From Mycobacterium sp. DL99 (lineage in GTDB: Bacteria > Actinomycetota > Actinomycetes > Mycobacteriales > Mycobacteriaceae): DNA of 64,000 bases. The notes beneath the pieces were generated by a model, which was not told where the DNA came from, did no database searches, and worked only from the letters and a program-made list of their open reading frames with translations. The first letter of the stretch is position 1. Each line of letters starts with the position of its first letter. Location: NCBI RefSeq assembly GCF_004762045.1, contig NZ_SJOM01000007.1:549818-613817 (forward strand). Direction: 5' to 3'. The position numbers were made by a program, and so were the translations under genes. Shown here piece by piece: positions 35,257 through 43,923 of this stretch.

Positions 35257-35386
35257 GACGGCGGTGACCTTTTACAGCAAAGATCATCGGGGCCCGGTTC
35301 ACCGCCGACGGTGATATGGGGACGGGCCGGTGTGATTCGGCGACCCCGGCGCGGCGCGCCGAGCGGTCCAGGTGAAGGGGTCCGAG

Positions 35387-36817
35387 TTGAAGCTCTCTGG
35401 TTCGTGGCGGCGGTGGTCGAGTGTGCTTGCCGTGGTGGCGGTTTCGGCGGCAATGGCGGGATGCAGTGGCGATGACGGATCCGACGACCGTGGCGAGGTG
35501 AGTTTGGAGCAGATCCGTGAGATCGCGAAGCAGGCCTACATCTACGGGTATCCGATGGTCGACAACTACCGGATTCAGCACTCGTATTTCGTCAATCACA
35601 CCAGCCCGCAGTATGTCGGTGGCTGGAATGAGACCCACTCCGATAGCCGGGTATACACGCCGGCCGACACCACGGTGCAGACCCCTAATTCCGATACGCC
35701 GTATTCGATGCTGGGCGCGGACCTGCGTGCCGAACCGTTGGTGTTGACGGTCCCGCCGATCGAGAAGGACCGCTATTTCTCGATCCAGTTCATCGACGCC
35801 TACACCTACAACTTCGCCTATGCGGGCAGCCGGACCACCGGCAACGGTGGCGGCAAGTTCCTGCTCGCGGGTCCCGGATGGACCGGTGAGAAGCCCGCCG
35901 GTGTCGATGAGGTGCTGCACGCCGACAGTGATTTCGTGTTGGCGGTGTACCGGACGCAGTTGTTCGGCCCTGACGACATCAACAATGTCAAGGCCATCCA
36001 GGCCGGCTACACCGTGCAGCCGCTGTCGGGATTCCTCAAGCAGCAGCCCCCGGCCGCCGCGCCGAAAGTCGACTTCGTCGCGCCGCTGAGTATCGACGAG
36101 CAGAAGGGTTCCCCGAAGTTCTTCGAAGAACTCAACTTTGTCCTGAAGTACGTGCCCGTCCTGGATTCGGAAAAAGACCTGCGCGCCAAGTTCGCCTCCA
36201 TCGGGATCGGCTCCGACGGTGATTTCAACGCCGAGAAGCTGAGCCCGCAGCAGCGCGACGCGTTCCAGGGGGCTATCACCGATGCCTGGAAGGAATTCGA
36301 CGGGCTGCAGGCCAAGGTCGCCGACGGCAAAGTCACCTCCGGTGATCTGTTCGGCACCCGGGAGATACTCGGTGACAACTACCTGTACCGGATGGCCGGC
36401 GCGGTAATCGGAATCTACGGCAACACCAAAGCCGAAGCGATGTATCCGATCTTCGCCACGGACTCCACCGGTGCACCGCTGGACGGTGCCAACAACTACA
36501 CCTACCGGTTCGCGCCCGGACAGCTGCCACCCGTCAAGGCGTTCTGGTCGCTGACCATGTACCGGATGCCGCAAAGCCTGCTGGTGGCCAACCCGATCAA
36601 TCGGTACCTCATCAACTCGCCGATGCTGCCCAGCCTTAAAGCCGACCCTGACGGCGGCTACACCATCTACATCCAGAACCAATCGCCCGGCCCGGACAAG
36701 GAATCCAACTGGCTACCCTCATCGGAAGGTGCGTTCCAGGTCGTCGAACGTCTGTACTGGCCCGAAGAAGCCGCCCTCAACGGCACCTGGCAAGCACCCA
36801 AACCGGAGAAGGTCTAG
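35387..36817 (+). CDS. DUF1254/DUF1214 lipoprotein
   Basis: A 476-residue lipoprotein. TTG 35387 is preferred because AAGGGG lies 6 nt upstream; a GTG at 35372 is possible. The signal peptide ends in a lipobox AMAGC. DUF1254 follows (YIYGYPMVDNYRI, TPNSDTPYSMLGADL, DRYFSIQFIDAYTYNFAY) and DUF1214 closes the protein (FWSLTMYRMPQSLLVANPINRY, YIQNQSPGPDKESNWLP). Such proteins are widespread in soil bacteria, but their function is not established. It is alone between the AraC-type gene and a small secreted protein. The shared DUF1214 region links it to 26467-27576. Confidence 0.85.
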   Translation: MKLSGSWRRWSSVLAVVAVSAAMAGCSGDDGSDDRGEVSLEQIREIAKQAYIYGYPMVDNYRIQHSYFVNHTSPQYVGGWNETHSDSRVYTPADTTVQTPNSDTPYSMLGADLRAEPLVLTVPPIEKDRYFSIQFIDAYTYNFAYAGSRTTGNGGGKFLLAGPGWTGEKPAGVDEVLHADSDFVLAVYRTQLFGPDDINNVKAIQAGYTVQPLSGFLKQQPPAAAPKVDFVAPLSIDEQKGSPKFFEELNFVLKYVPVLDSEKDLRAKFASIGIGSDGDFNAEKLSPQQRDAFQGAITDAWKEFDGLQAKVADGKVTSGDLFGTREILGDNYLYRMAGAVIGIYGNTKAEAMYPIFATDSTGAPLDGANNYTYRFAPGQLPPVKAFWSLTMYRMPQSLLVANPINRYLINSPMLPSLKADPDGGYTIYIQNQSPGPDKESNWLPSSEGAFQVVERLYWPEEAALNGTWQAPKPEKV

Positions 36818-36957
36818 GAACCGGTTCACGCGGCATGCGGCCGGGCGGGACCGCTGTCCGCAGTCATCACCGTTTCGAATCGCATTTGTATACGCCTGTG
36901 AGATAACGAGATCCGCTGGCGCCGGGTGGCTTTGACTACCAGAACACGGAGTATCCG

Positions 36958-37218
36958 ATGAAGAAACACACTCTCACCCTCATCGCCACCACAGCGATCG
37001 GTCTCGCGCCGATCGCCGTGGCGCCCACTGCCGGCGCTGACGTCTGTGCCGGCGCCAGCGGACGACATTTCGCCGCAGGTGGCTGCACCAACATCGCCGG
37101 TGACGTCGCAACCGGCGCGGCGATCGCAGCAGCGCACGTACCCTACGTTCCCGGAGAAATCCCCTGCTACACGGTCGAAGGCGTGCCCTACTACACCCCA
37201 CCCGGCGACCCCTGTTGA
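36958..37218 (+). CDS. Small secreted cysteine-containing protein
   Basis: An 86-residue protein with a clean signal peptide (MKKHTLTLIATTAIGLAPIA, cleavage near TAGA-DV) and a 59-residue mature chain with four cysteines, the last being the C-terminal residue. Two disulfides are likely. GGAG lies 7 nt before the ATG. No family recognised. Small secreted proteins of this form are frequent in mycobacteria. Confidence 0.7.
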   Translation: MKKHTLTLIATTAIGLAPIAVAPTAGADVCAGASGRHFAAGGCTNIAGDVATGAAIAAAHVPYVPGEIPCYTVEGVPYYTPPGDPC

Positions 37219-37292
37219 CGCGTCATCGCGGACGTCGCCAGCGCCCTGTCCGGTAAGCCCTGGGCCTGCACTACGCAGCCAATAGGGCGCGA

Positions 37293-37322
37293 GTTCACAC
37301 ACCGGTGGACACCGGTGTGAAC
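37293..37322. repeat. Imperfect inverted repeat
   Basis: GTTCACAC (37293-37300) and GTGTGAAC (37315-37322) pair across a centre containing ACCGGTG and CACCGGT, giving two nested alternatives. It lies between a small secreted protein and the gene at 37388. It could be a terminator or an operator. Confidence 0.4.
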
Positions 37323-37387
37323 AGCTCCTTACCGGACGGATACGGCCGGGAAACTGGATCGCCGAGCGGCGCTGCCACCGTAGGACG

Positions 37388-37672
37388 ATGACGGCAGACC
37401 CTGTTGATCCACTCTGGCTCCGGCCGGTGGCCGTGCCTGCTCCGGCGGTGAACATAGCTCCGCGGGCCCGCGCCGATGTTCGTCAGGCACAGGCATTCAT
37501 CGTGCTTCTCGAGGCTGAAATGGCCGACCTTCAATCGCAATTGGCCCGGATCGACGACCGGGTCAGGGTCGGCCGCCCGGGAGCGCAGCGTCATCAGACT
37601 GCGGTGCGTATGCGACTCAACGAGGTGAGGCGCCTCCTCGACGCGCTCGTCTTCCGGTTTCCGTCCGCCTGA
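37388..37672 (+). CDS. Small hypothetical coiled-coil-like protein
   Basis: A 94-residue protein with a helical C-terminal two-thirds (RADVRQAQAFIVLLEAEMAD, RMRLNEVRRLLDALV) and a proline-rich start. Only a weak AGGA precedes the ATG. No family is recognised. The convergent ThiD-type kinase ends 94 bp downstream. Presence as a gene is moderately supported by codon pattern. Confidence 0.5.
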   Translation: MTADPVDPLWLRPVAVPAPAVNIAPRARADVRQAQAFIVLLEAEMADLQSQLARIDDRVRVGRPGAQRHQTAVRMRLNEVRRLLDALVFRFPSA

Positions 37673-37766
37673 GCTGAGCTTCCGGTCGCCGATCGCGACC
37701 TTCGGGAGACGGCAATCTCCGTGACTACGCCCGCTGGGATCGCTGGATGAGGCCGGCTGGTAAACC

Positions 37767-38579
37767 TCAGCTGCGCGCGAGGGAGTGTCCGGCGCCCTGC
37801 CACACGGTGTCGAACGGTGCATTTCCGCCAATCCGATCGATGATGCCGGCGGTGGTGAAGTCCTTGGCCAGGCGCACCGCCTCCGGGGCGCTCGCCCCCT
37901 TGGCCAGTGCGGCGGTGATCGCTGCGGCCAGAGTGCATCCCGCGCCGGCGACCCGGGCCTGTCCGACCTTCGGCGCGCGCAGGATCTCAGCGTCGTTGCC
38001 GTCGAAGAGGACGTCGACCGCGTCGTCACCGGGGAACTCGACCCCGCCCTTCACGACAACGTTGGTCGGGCCCAGGTCGGCGATGCGTCGGGCCGCCTCG
38101 ACGAGGTCATCGATCGAGGAGATGGCGTCCATCCCGGCGAGGGTGCGGGCCTCGAACAGGTTCGGGGTGACGACGGTCGCCAGCGGCAGGATCTGACGGC
38201 GCAGTGCGGTGTCGGTGTCGAGCGCGGCGCCGGGCTCCTGGCCTTTGCAGATCAGGACGGGGTCGACGACGATGTGCCGCCAGGATTGGCGGGCCAGGGC
38301 CTCTGCGACGACGTCGATGGTTGCGGGAGTGCCGAGCATGCCGATCTTGACGACGTCGAGGTCGTATGCCGACGTCGCCGCCTCGATCTGATCTGCGATG
38401 ACGTGCGGGTCGACCGGCACGAACCGGTGGCCCCAGTTCGCTTTGGGGTCGAACGACACGATGCACGTCACGGTGCCTACGCCGTAGGTACCGAACTCCT
38501 GAAAAGTGCGCAGGTCAGCTTGCAAACCGGCGCCGCCGGTGGCTTCGGATCCGGCGATGACATACGAGAGGTCGACCAC
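37767..38579 (-). CDS. ThiD-family kinase (hydroxymethylpyrimidine or pyridoxine kinase)
   Basis: A 270-residue ribokinase-fold enzyme. GSEATGGAGLQADLRTFQE near the N terminus is the substrate loop (usually GSDSSGGAGIQAD in ThiD), DVVKIGMLGT follows, VVDPVLICKG marks the phosphate region, and GAGCTLAAAITAAL (about residue 212) carries the anion hole; the usual catalytic Asp before it (GTGDT in related kinases) is replaced by Ala-Gly-Cys. That GAGC variant is typical of the ThiD2/PdxK-type subgroup that phosphorylates pyridoxine/HMP. No thiamin genes are adjacent. A decayed partial copy lies at 49-256. Confidence 0.8.
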   Translation of the reverse strand: MVDLSYVIAGSEATGGAGLQADLRTFQEFGTYGVGTVTCIVSFDPKANWGHRFVPVDPHVIADQIEAATSAYDLDVVKIGMLGTPATIDVVAEALARQSWRHIVVDPVLICKGQEPGAALDTDTALRRQILPLATVVTPNLFEARTLAGMDAISSIDDLVEAARRIADLGPTNVVVKGGVEFPGDDAVDVLFDGNDAEILRAPKVGQARVAGAGCTLAAAITAALAKGASAPEAVRLAKDFTTAGIIDRIGGNAPFDTVWQGAGHSLARS

Positions 38580-38670
38580 GTGGGTGAGCGTACGCCAGCG
38601 CTACGAGCGTCCCGCGGGAACTCGGCGGATACTGGCGTAGGTTGCTGCGCTCTTCAGAGGTGGGAGGACT

Positions 38671-39513
38671 ATGCCGCGTCATCGTGCATTCGCCCAGGTC
38701 GATGTGTTCTCGCGAATCCCGTACCTCGGTAACCCGGTCGCGGTCGTGCTCGATAGCGAAGGCCTCGATGACGTTGCGATGCAGCGGCTTGCACGCTGGA
38801 CCAATCTGTCGGAGACGACCTTCGTGCTGCCCCCGACGAACCCCGAGGCCGACTACCGTCTGCGCATCTTCACGCCGGGCAGTGAACTGCCGTTCGCCGG
38901 GCACCCCACGCTCGGTTCCGCACACGCCTGGCTGGGGCATGGCGGGCAACCCCGGCGTGCGGGACGTGTCGTGCAGGAATGTGGTGCCGGACTCGTCGAG
39001 GTGCGGCAACGTGACGCCGAGCTGTACTTCCAGGCGCCACCGACCCTGCGGTCCGGCCCTCTCGACGACGAGTATCTGGATCAGATCGTCGACGCCTTCG
39101 GGCTGGCACGTGCCGACGTCCTCGCACACCAGTGGGCGGACAACGGTCCCGGCTGGGCCGTGCTCGTGCTGGACAGTGCGCAACGAGTGCTCGAGCTGGA
39201 ACCTGACTTGGCCCGGATTCCCGCCGCCATGGTCGGTGTCATCGGCGCATATCCGGCGGGATCAGCGCACGACTACGAAATGCGCACGTTCGCCCCGGGC
39301 GTTGGCGTTCCCGAAGATCCGGTGTGCGGCAGCATGAATGCCTCGGTGGGGCAGTGGCTTACGAGTACCGGCGCGGCTCCGGCGGAATACCGGGTCGCTC
39401 AGGGGGCGCGGCTCGGCCGGGCCGGCGAGATCAGCGTGCGCTCCGATTCCGATGGGTCGGTCTGGGTCGGCGGTGCCACCACCACCTGCATCGAGGGCGT
39501 CGCGACGCTCTAA
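38671..39513 (+). CDS. PhzF-family isomerase/epimerase
   Basis: A 280-residue protein with GGGAGG upstream of ATG 38671. PhzF features: NPVAVVLD, LSETTFVLPP with the conserved catalytic Glu48, and the second half-site PFAGHPTLGSAHAWL plus DPVCGSMNASVGQWL. The fold is two similar lobes like diaminopimelate epimerase. No phenazine genes are nearby, so the substrate is unknown. Its stop codon overlaps that of the convergent TetR gene by 4 nt. Confidence 0.88.
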   Translation: MPRHRAFAQVDVFSRIPYLGNPVAVVLDSEGLDDVAMQRLARWTNLSETTFVLPPTNPEADYRLRIFTPGSELPFAGHPTLGSAHAWLGHGGQPRRAGRVVQECGAGLVEVRQRDAELYFQAPPTLRSGPLDDEYLDQIVDAFGLARADVLAHQWADNGPGWAVLVLDSAQRVLELEPDLARIPAAMVGVIGAYPAGSAHDYEMRTFAPGVGVPEDPVCGSMNASVGQWLTSTGAAPAEYRVAQGARLGRAGEISVRSDSDGSVWVGGATTTCIEGVATL

Positions 39514-40109
39514 AGCGCGTGAGCGGCAACGGCCGGGGCCACCCAGTCCCGCAGGTAGGCGCGTAAGCCGCTGTCGTGGCGTGATGGCCCGCCGGGGTCG
39601 ACGATGAACGACTGCAGCGTCCGCAGCATGAACTCGACCAGCTGATCAAATACCTCGCCGTCGAATCCGACTGCAGCCCAGTCGATATCGAAACGCTGCA
39701 GGATCGATTTGCCGAACTCGATGGCGAGCTCCGACGTCACGCCGGCGGTGAAGGCGCTGGCCTTGCCCGGCTGCAAGACCAGGCTGAGGTAGCGGTCGTG
39801 CGGAATTTGTTCGGCGGTGTAGGCGATGCCCTCGACGACGGCTTCGCCGGGGTCGGTGATCGAACCCAGTTGTGCGGCGAGTCGATCGAGGAAGCCGTCC
39901 ACCGAGGAGACGGCGGTGGCAACCATGAGGCTCTCCAGTGTGGGGAAGTACCGGTAAACCGTCTGGCGGGTCACTCCCAGGGCTTGCGCCACCTCGGACA
40001 CGCTCACGGTGCCGCGCGCGTCGATCGCCTCCCGGGCCGCGCCGATGATGCGGCGGACGGCTTCGTCGTCATCGGCGGGAATGTCTCCTGACCAGCCGTG
40101 CCTGCGCAT
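39510..40109 (-). CDS. TetR-family regulator
   Basis: A 199-residue protein (ATG 40109; a longer reading to 40148 is possible). HTH at about residues 20-66 (GTVSVSEVAQALGVTRQTVYRYFPTLESLM). Divergent from the Rieske oxygenase gene; a near-perfect inverted repeat at 40143-40174 lies in the shared promoter. It is therefore the likely repressor of the oxygenase. Confidence 0.87.
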   Translation of the reverse strand: MRRHGWSGDIPADDDEAVRRIIGAAREAIDARGTVSVSEVAQALGVTRQTVYRYFPTLESLMVATAVSSVDGFLDRLAAQLGSITDPGEAVVEGIAYTAEQIPHDRYLSLVLQPGKASAFTAGVTSELAIEFGKSILQRFDIDWAAVGFDGEVFDQLVEFMLRTLQSFIVDPGGPSRHDSGLRAYLRDWVAPAVAAHAL

Positions 40110-40142
40110 CCGTTGATCGTCGCATGAACGCCGATCCGATCT

Positions 40143-40174
40143 TGACAATACAGTCGATAGTCATTGTATGGTCA
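40143..40174. promoter_or_regulatory. Inverted repeat, candidate TetR operator at the oxygenase start
   Basis: TGACAATACA (40143-40152) and TGTATGGTCA (40165-40174) match with one mismatch around a 12-nt spacer. The right arm ends 4 nt before the oxygenase ATG at 40179, so bound repressor would also cover the start of the message. Confidence 0.65.
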
Positions 40175-40178
40175 GATT

Positions 40179-41342
40179 ATGACCGTCAGCCCAGTGAGCA
40201 GCACCGATGAGGAACTGACCCGCCGCGCCCTGCGGCATGCCGTCGAGGGGACGACGGATATGGCCGACCGGGTGCTGAAGGTGCCGTTGCACTACTACCG
40301 GGATCCGAAGATCACCGAGATCGAGGAATCCCAGATCTTGCGCAGGGTTCCACTGGCAATCGTGCCGTCGGCCCAGATCGCGCAGAAGAACGATTTCGTC
40401 GTCCGCTCGGTGCTCGGGGACTCGCTGTTGGTCACCCGCGACCGCGCGGGTGCCAGCCACGTGTTCCTGAACTACTGCCGTCACCGCGGGGCGATGCCGG
40501 CCTGCGGGTCCGGCAATGCGTCACGCTTCGTCTGCCCGTATCACGCGTGGACCTACCGCAACACCGGTGAGCTGTTCATGGTCCCGGGCAAGGCTGGCTT
40601 CGACACGATGGACCCGGCGGATTATGGCCTGGTGGAACTGCCGTCGGAGGAGCGTTACGGCTTCGTCTGGGCGGTCCTGACCGCGGACGCCACGATTGAT
40701 CTCGACGACCACCTGGGAGCGCTCGGACCTGAACTGGCGCAATGGAATTACGAAGCGTACGGCTACCATGCCGACCGCGAGTTCTCCTCGGAGGTGTCGT
40801 GGAAGGGAGCGCTCGAGGCGTTCGCGGAGGGCTACCACTTCCCGTTCGTCCACGGCGAGAGTTTGATTGGGCAGAACGCCCTGCCGAACACCGCGATCTA
40901 CGACGAGTTCGGCAGGCACCACCGCATCGGGTTCCCGTTCAACTGGATCAAGAATCTCGCCGACGATCCGAGTGCCTCATTCGACCCGTCGGCCAACATG
41001 GGCGTCATCTACTGGGTCTACCCGAACCTGATTCTCGCGAACAGCCCCGTCGGCGTGGAGATCATCGACATGTTGCCGGAGGGCGAACCGACCCGCTGCA
41101 CGGTGCGACACAGCTGGATGGGTCGTATCCCGGCGACGAATGACGACATGCGGGCGACCTATGACGCCGTCTACGAAGGGGTCCACGCCGCGGTGCGCGA
41201 CGAGGACTTCGCGATGCTCCCGCAGTGCGGTGAAGGAGTCCGTCACGGTCAGCACGACCATATGATCATCGGCCGCAACGAAATTGCGGTTCAGCACATG
41301 ATCAAGGTGTTCGCCCAGGAGCTCGGGGTGGCTCTGGCCTAG
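40179..41342 (+). CDS. Rieske-type aromatic ring-hydroxylating oxygenase, large subunit
   Basis: A 387-residue protein. The [2Fe-2S] Rieske ligands are C100-x-H102 in NYCRHRG and C119-x2-H122 in CPYHAW. The mononuclear iron site has His220 and His225 in EGYHFPFVHG. ATG 40179 has no clear ribosome site and the operator abuts it, so a leaderless transcript is likely. The family hydroxylates aromatic or related substrates with O2 and needs a reductase; none is encoded next to it, so electrons must come from another locus. Substrate unknown. Confidence 0.88.
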   Translation: MTVSPVSSTDEELTRRALRHAVEGTTDMADRVLKVPLHYYRDPKITEIEESQILRRVPLAIVPSAQIAQKNDFVVRSVLGDSLLVTRDRAGASHVFLNYCRHRGAMPACGSGNASRFVCPYHAWTYRNTGELFMVPGKAGFDTMDPADYGLVELPSEERYGFVWAVLTADATIDLDDHLGALGPELAQWNYEAYGYHADREFSSEVSWKGALEAFAEGYHFPFVHGESLIGQNALPNTAIYDEFGRHHRIGFPFNWIKNLADDPSASFDPSANMGVIYWVYPNLILANSPVGVEIIDMLPEGEPTRCTVRHSWMGRIPATNDDMRATYDAVYEGVHAAVRDEDFAMLPQCGEGVRHGQHDHMIIGRNEIAVQHMIKVFAQELGVALA

Positions 41343-41376
41343 TCTTGGCGGAACCCGTACTAATGCTAGTAGGGCT

Positions 41377-41411
41377 TGCGTTAACTCGCCGTGGCGACCA
41401 TACTTAACGCA
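41377..41411. promoter_or_regulatory. Inverted repeat plus extra half-site before TetR
   Basis: TGCGTTAA (41377-41384) and TTAACGCA (41404-41411) are perfect 8-bp arms with 19 nt between. A related AGCGTTAG (41421-41428) lies just before the TetR start at 41438, and TAATGCTAGT precedes at 41361. The array suggests auto-regulation with several half-sites. Confidence 0.6.
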
Positions 41412-41437
41412 TGTTGAACTAGCGTTAGGGTGGGATC

Positions 41438-42055
41438 ATGGCTGACGAAGTTCGACGGCGGCCAGGCGGCCGTTCCGAGCGCGTCCGCCAGGCTGTGGCC
41501 GAGGCGACGTTGGAGGTGATGGCCGAGAAGGGCATCGCCGACTTCACGGTCAGCGATGTCGCGGCACGATCCGGGGTTCACGAAACCTCGATCTTCCGGC
41601 GGTGGGGCAGTCGCGAGAGTCTGATCGCCGAGACTCTGCTGGGCTATAGCGAACGGGTCATCCCGGTGCCCGATACCGGGTCGATAGGCACTGACCTGCA
41701 TGGATTGCTGAGCGGTATCGCCGTTTACCTCACCAGCCCGGTCGGACGGGCGCTGGCGCAAGCGTTGGCCTTCAGCGGTGAGGAATCGCGTTGGGCCGCA
41801 GTGCGGCAGGAGTTCTGGACCGGGCGACTGGAGTTGGCCCGCACGATCATCGATCGCGCGATCGACCGGGGGGAACTGCCGGCCGGCACTGACCCTCGAT
41901 TGGTCTTGGAGGCCCTTGTCGCTCCATTGAGCTTTCGGACCCTCGTCACGCGCGAGCCGATCGACGACAGTCTGTGCACACGTCTCGTCGATCTCGTGCT
42001 CGCCGGCATTCTGCCGCGCGAACCGATTGCCAGCGAAGTGGGTGGAAACCGATGA
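41438..42055 (+). CDS. TetR-family regulator
   Basis: A 205-residue protein. HTH at about residues 14-62 (AVAEATLEVMAEKGIADFTV, ARSGVHETSIFRRWGSRESL) with the FRRWGSRE signature of the AcrR-C-terminal subgroup. It overlaps the next gene by ATGA and has half-sites just upstream. The partner gene product is unknown, so the signal cannot be inferred. Confidence 0.88.
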   Translation: MADEVRRRPGGRSERVRQAVAEATLEVMAEKGIADFTVSDVAARSGVHETSIFRRWGSRESLIAETLLGYSERVIPVPDTGSIGTDLHGLLSGIAVYLTSPVGRALAQALAFSGEESRWAAVRQEFWTGRLELARTIIDRAIDRGELPAGTDPRLVLEALVAPLSFRTLVTREPIDDSLCTRLVDLVLAGILPREPIASEVGGNR

Positions 42056-42843
42056 CAGGTGATGTCGTGATTCGGACCTTCATCGACGGGCGTGAAGTCA
42101 GCCGCTCCGATGTTCAACGCTGGGAAGCGCGGCGTGCCAAGGCGGTTCTGGCCAAGCTGGATTCACGGCTGGGTCGCCGGGCGGTCGCCGAGATTCTTCC
42201 TGGCGTCGACCTCGACACGGTAACTGGTGCGGGCCTGGATGCGCAGCGGGAAGTGCTGTGCGCGCTGAAGTTAGGACTCGGGCATGCGGGTATCTACGCG
42301 ATGCTGCGCCACGAGCTTGCGATGTCCGAACGGGTAGCCCGGATCGCGGTGGCCGGCAGTCGCGGCAGAAAGGCCTACAGCACAACCAGACTCGTCGTCG
42401 ACGGGGTGTCCGCCGTGCAGTTCGGTGCGTGGTTCGACGGCCTCACCGCGACGAACGACGAGGAGGCCATGGTCCGGGCCTGCCCGGACCACTACCTGCT
42501 GCGGGGGCTGCCGGACGGGCGGCAGGAAGTCGTCGAGACCACCGGGGGATCGCCGACCCCGACCTGGTTCCTCGTCGACTATGCCGCGGCCGGTTCGGTT
42601 TCGGTGCCGGTGAAACCTGAGTACCCGGTGCAGATCGCCGGTCTGGCGGTCCTCGACGACGGGCTGGTCATCGGAGGGGTCCGCCACCAGTTCCGGGACC
42701 GCGACGGCGCGATGGAGGCGCTCCTGGCGGTCGAGTTTCCCGGGCTGTTCCCCTCCCATATGGTCGCCGCGCACCGCTGGCACCTGGCCGCCGAGTTCGG
42801 CAACTGGATCATCGCTGCAGGGGCCGCATCGCCTGCCGGGTGA
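42052..42843 (+). CDS. Hypothetical protein co-transcribed with TetR
   Basis: A 263-residue protein starting at ATG 42052 by ATGA overlap with the TetR gene. N-terminal part is basic and helical (RWEARRAKAVLAKLDSRLGR, GLGHAGIYAMLRHELAMSER); the C-terminal part is beta-rich (VSVPVKPEYPVQIAGLAVLD) and ends with a tryptophan-containing stretch. No signal peptide, no recognised family. Its 3' end overlaps the convergent VOC gene by 35 bp. Confidence 0.68.
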   Translation: MTGDVVIRTFIDGREVSRSDVQRWEARRAKAVLAKLDSRLGRRAVAEILPGVDLDTVTGAGLDAQREVLCALKLGLGHAGIYAMLRHELAMSERVARIAVAGSRGRKAYSTTRLVVDGVSAVQFGAWFDGLTATNDEEAMVRACPDHYLLRGLPDGRQEVVETTGGSPTPTWFLVDYAAAGSVSVPVKPEYPVQIAGLAVLDDGLVIGGVRHQFRDRDGAMEALLAVEFPGLFPSHMVAAHRWHLAAEFGNWIIAAGAASPAG

Positions 42844-43357
42844 TGCCGGGCACCGAGTTCGCCAGGTCCGGGCGCTGCTTGCCGAAGGCCCGCATCGTTC
42901 GATAGAACGACCAGATCTGCCGTGGCGTCGGAATTTTCGGCACCCAGGCCAGTTCCCAGTGGATTCCGTTGATCGGGTCGTCGAAGAACACCGCGTAGTA
43001 GCCGGGCCAGTACTGGGGGTAGTCCTTGGGTTCATCGGTGACCGGGATATCCCTGGCGAGCAGGAAACCGCGATGAAAGCGGTCTACTTCCTTGCGGTTT
43101 CGGGCCCACAGTGCGATGTGGTTGATCCCGACGGCCTGGTCGGGGTGGGTGAGTTTCTCCCCGGTGCGGGCCGGTTGGATGCCAATGTAGCTGTGCGGGT
43201 TGATGAATCGCGTCGTGTAATAGATCGACTGGTACTCCATATTCAGCGACGAGAAGCTGTGGTACCCGAGCCGTCCGAGCATCGCGTCGTAGAACGCGAT
43301 CGATTTGTCGTAGTCCGAGACCGCGAACTCGACATGGCTTACTCCGCGCCACCGCAT
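42809..43357 (-). CDS. VOC-family protein
   Basis: A 182-residue protein from ATG 43357 behind AGGGGGCAGG. Modules MRWRGVSHVEFAVSDYDKSI and AVGINHIALWARNRKEVDRF. His8 and the Glu in INGIHWELAW are plausible metal ligands. The family includes glyoxalase and ring-cleavage dioxygenases. A 6-bp-arm dyad sits 21 bp upstream. It is followed in the same direction, upstream, by the DUF6194 gene at 43396. Confidence 0.8.
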   Translation of the reverse strand: MRWRGVSHVEFAVSDYDKSIAFYDAMLGRLGYHSFSSLNMEYQSIYYTTRFINPHSYIGIQPARTGEKLTHPDQAVGINHIALWARNRKEVDRFHRGFLLARDIPVTDEPKDYPQYWPGYYAVFFDDPINGIHWELAWVPKIPTPRQIWSFYRTMRAFGKQRPDLANSVPGITRQAMRPLQR

Positions 43358-43377
43358 CCTGCCCCCTAGGGGTCGAC

Positions 43378-43394
43378 TACTACCGAATGTAGTA
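43378..43394. promoter_or_regulatory. TACTAC-N5-GTAGTA dyad
   Basis: TACTAC (43378-43383) and GTAGTA (43389-43394) around CGAAT, in the 38-bp gap upstream of the VOC gene. It could be an operator for a nearby regulator such as the MerR-type protein at 43924 or the TetR at 41438. Confidence 0.4.
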
Positions 43395-43395
43395 A

Positions 43396-43878
43396 TCATG
43401 GGGCGTGCTGGGAAGGTCTGGACGCCCGGCGGGTTGCTCGCCGGCGCGCCGCGTCGTGCGCCCTGCCGAGCAGATTGACCGCCAACGCCTGAGTGTGTGC
43501 TCCCGGGTTGATGATCGAGATCCAGCCTTGTGCGCGATAGACAGGATGGGGGAGGACGGTGTCGACGGCGGTGAAGTCGACGGCCGTCGACTCGACCCGG
43601 GGATCTGCGCCGACGACTTCGATGAAGGCGCTCCGTCCGACGTGGATGTTCAGCCGCGATCGGCCAGGCTGGTCGAGGTCACACGAAGTATCGTCGGGAT
43701 AGTTCTTCGTGACGATGGTGGCGTAGGGCTGTTCTCGCTGCGGCACTTGACCATTGGGTGCGAAGTAGAAGAAGTGGTCGCCCCAGGCAATCTGCGGGAA
43801 CGGGCTGCCCGCTGTCGGTGCCAGTTCAAAGACGCCGTCGAAGCGTCGGATCATCTCTAGTAGCTCGTCCATACTCAT
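43396..43878 (-). CDS. DUF6194 family protein
   Basis: A 160-residue protein. Family features: PQIAWGDHFFYFAPNGQVP, QPYATIVTKNYPDD and GWISIINPG. A basic C-terminal tail (RAHDAARRRATRRASR). The function of the family is not known. It diverges from the double-MerR gene, with the direct repeat at 43879-43900 directly adjoining its start. Confidence 0.75.
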   Translation of the reverse strand: MSMDELLEMIRRFDGVFELAPTAGSPFPQIAWGDHFFYFAPNGQVPQREQPYATIVTKNYPDDTSCDLDQPGRSRLNIHVGRSAFIEVVGADPRVESTAVDFTAVDTVLPHPVYRAQGWISIINPGAHTQALAVNLLGRAHDAARRRATRRASRPSQHAP

Positions 43879-43900
43879 GGTTGAAGTGTGCGGTTGAAGT
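43879..43900. promoter_or_regulatory. Direct repeat GGTTGAAGT
   Basis: GGTTGAAGT occurs at 43879-43887 and 43892-43900, a 13-bp period, in the gap between divergent DUF6194 and MerR-type starts. It may be a regulator site; direct rather than inverted repeats would fit an unusual monomeric two-HTH protein. Confidence 0.4.
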
Positions 43901-43923
43901 CCGTATGGAGGGTTTGGTGCATC

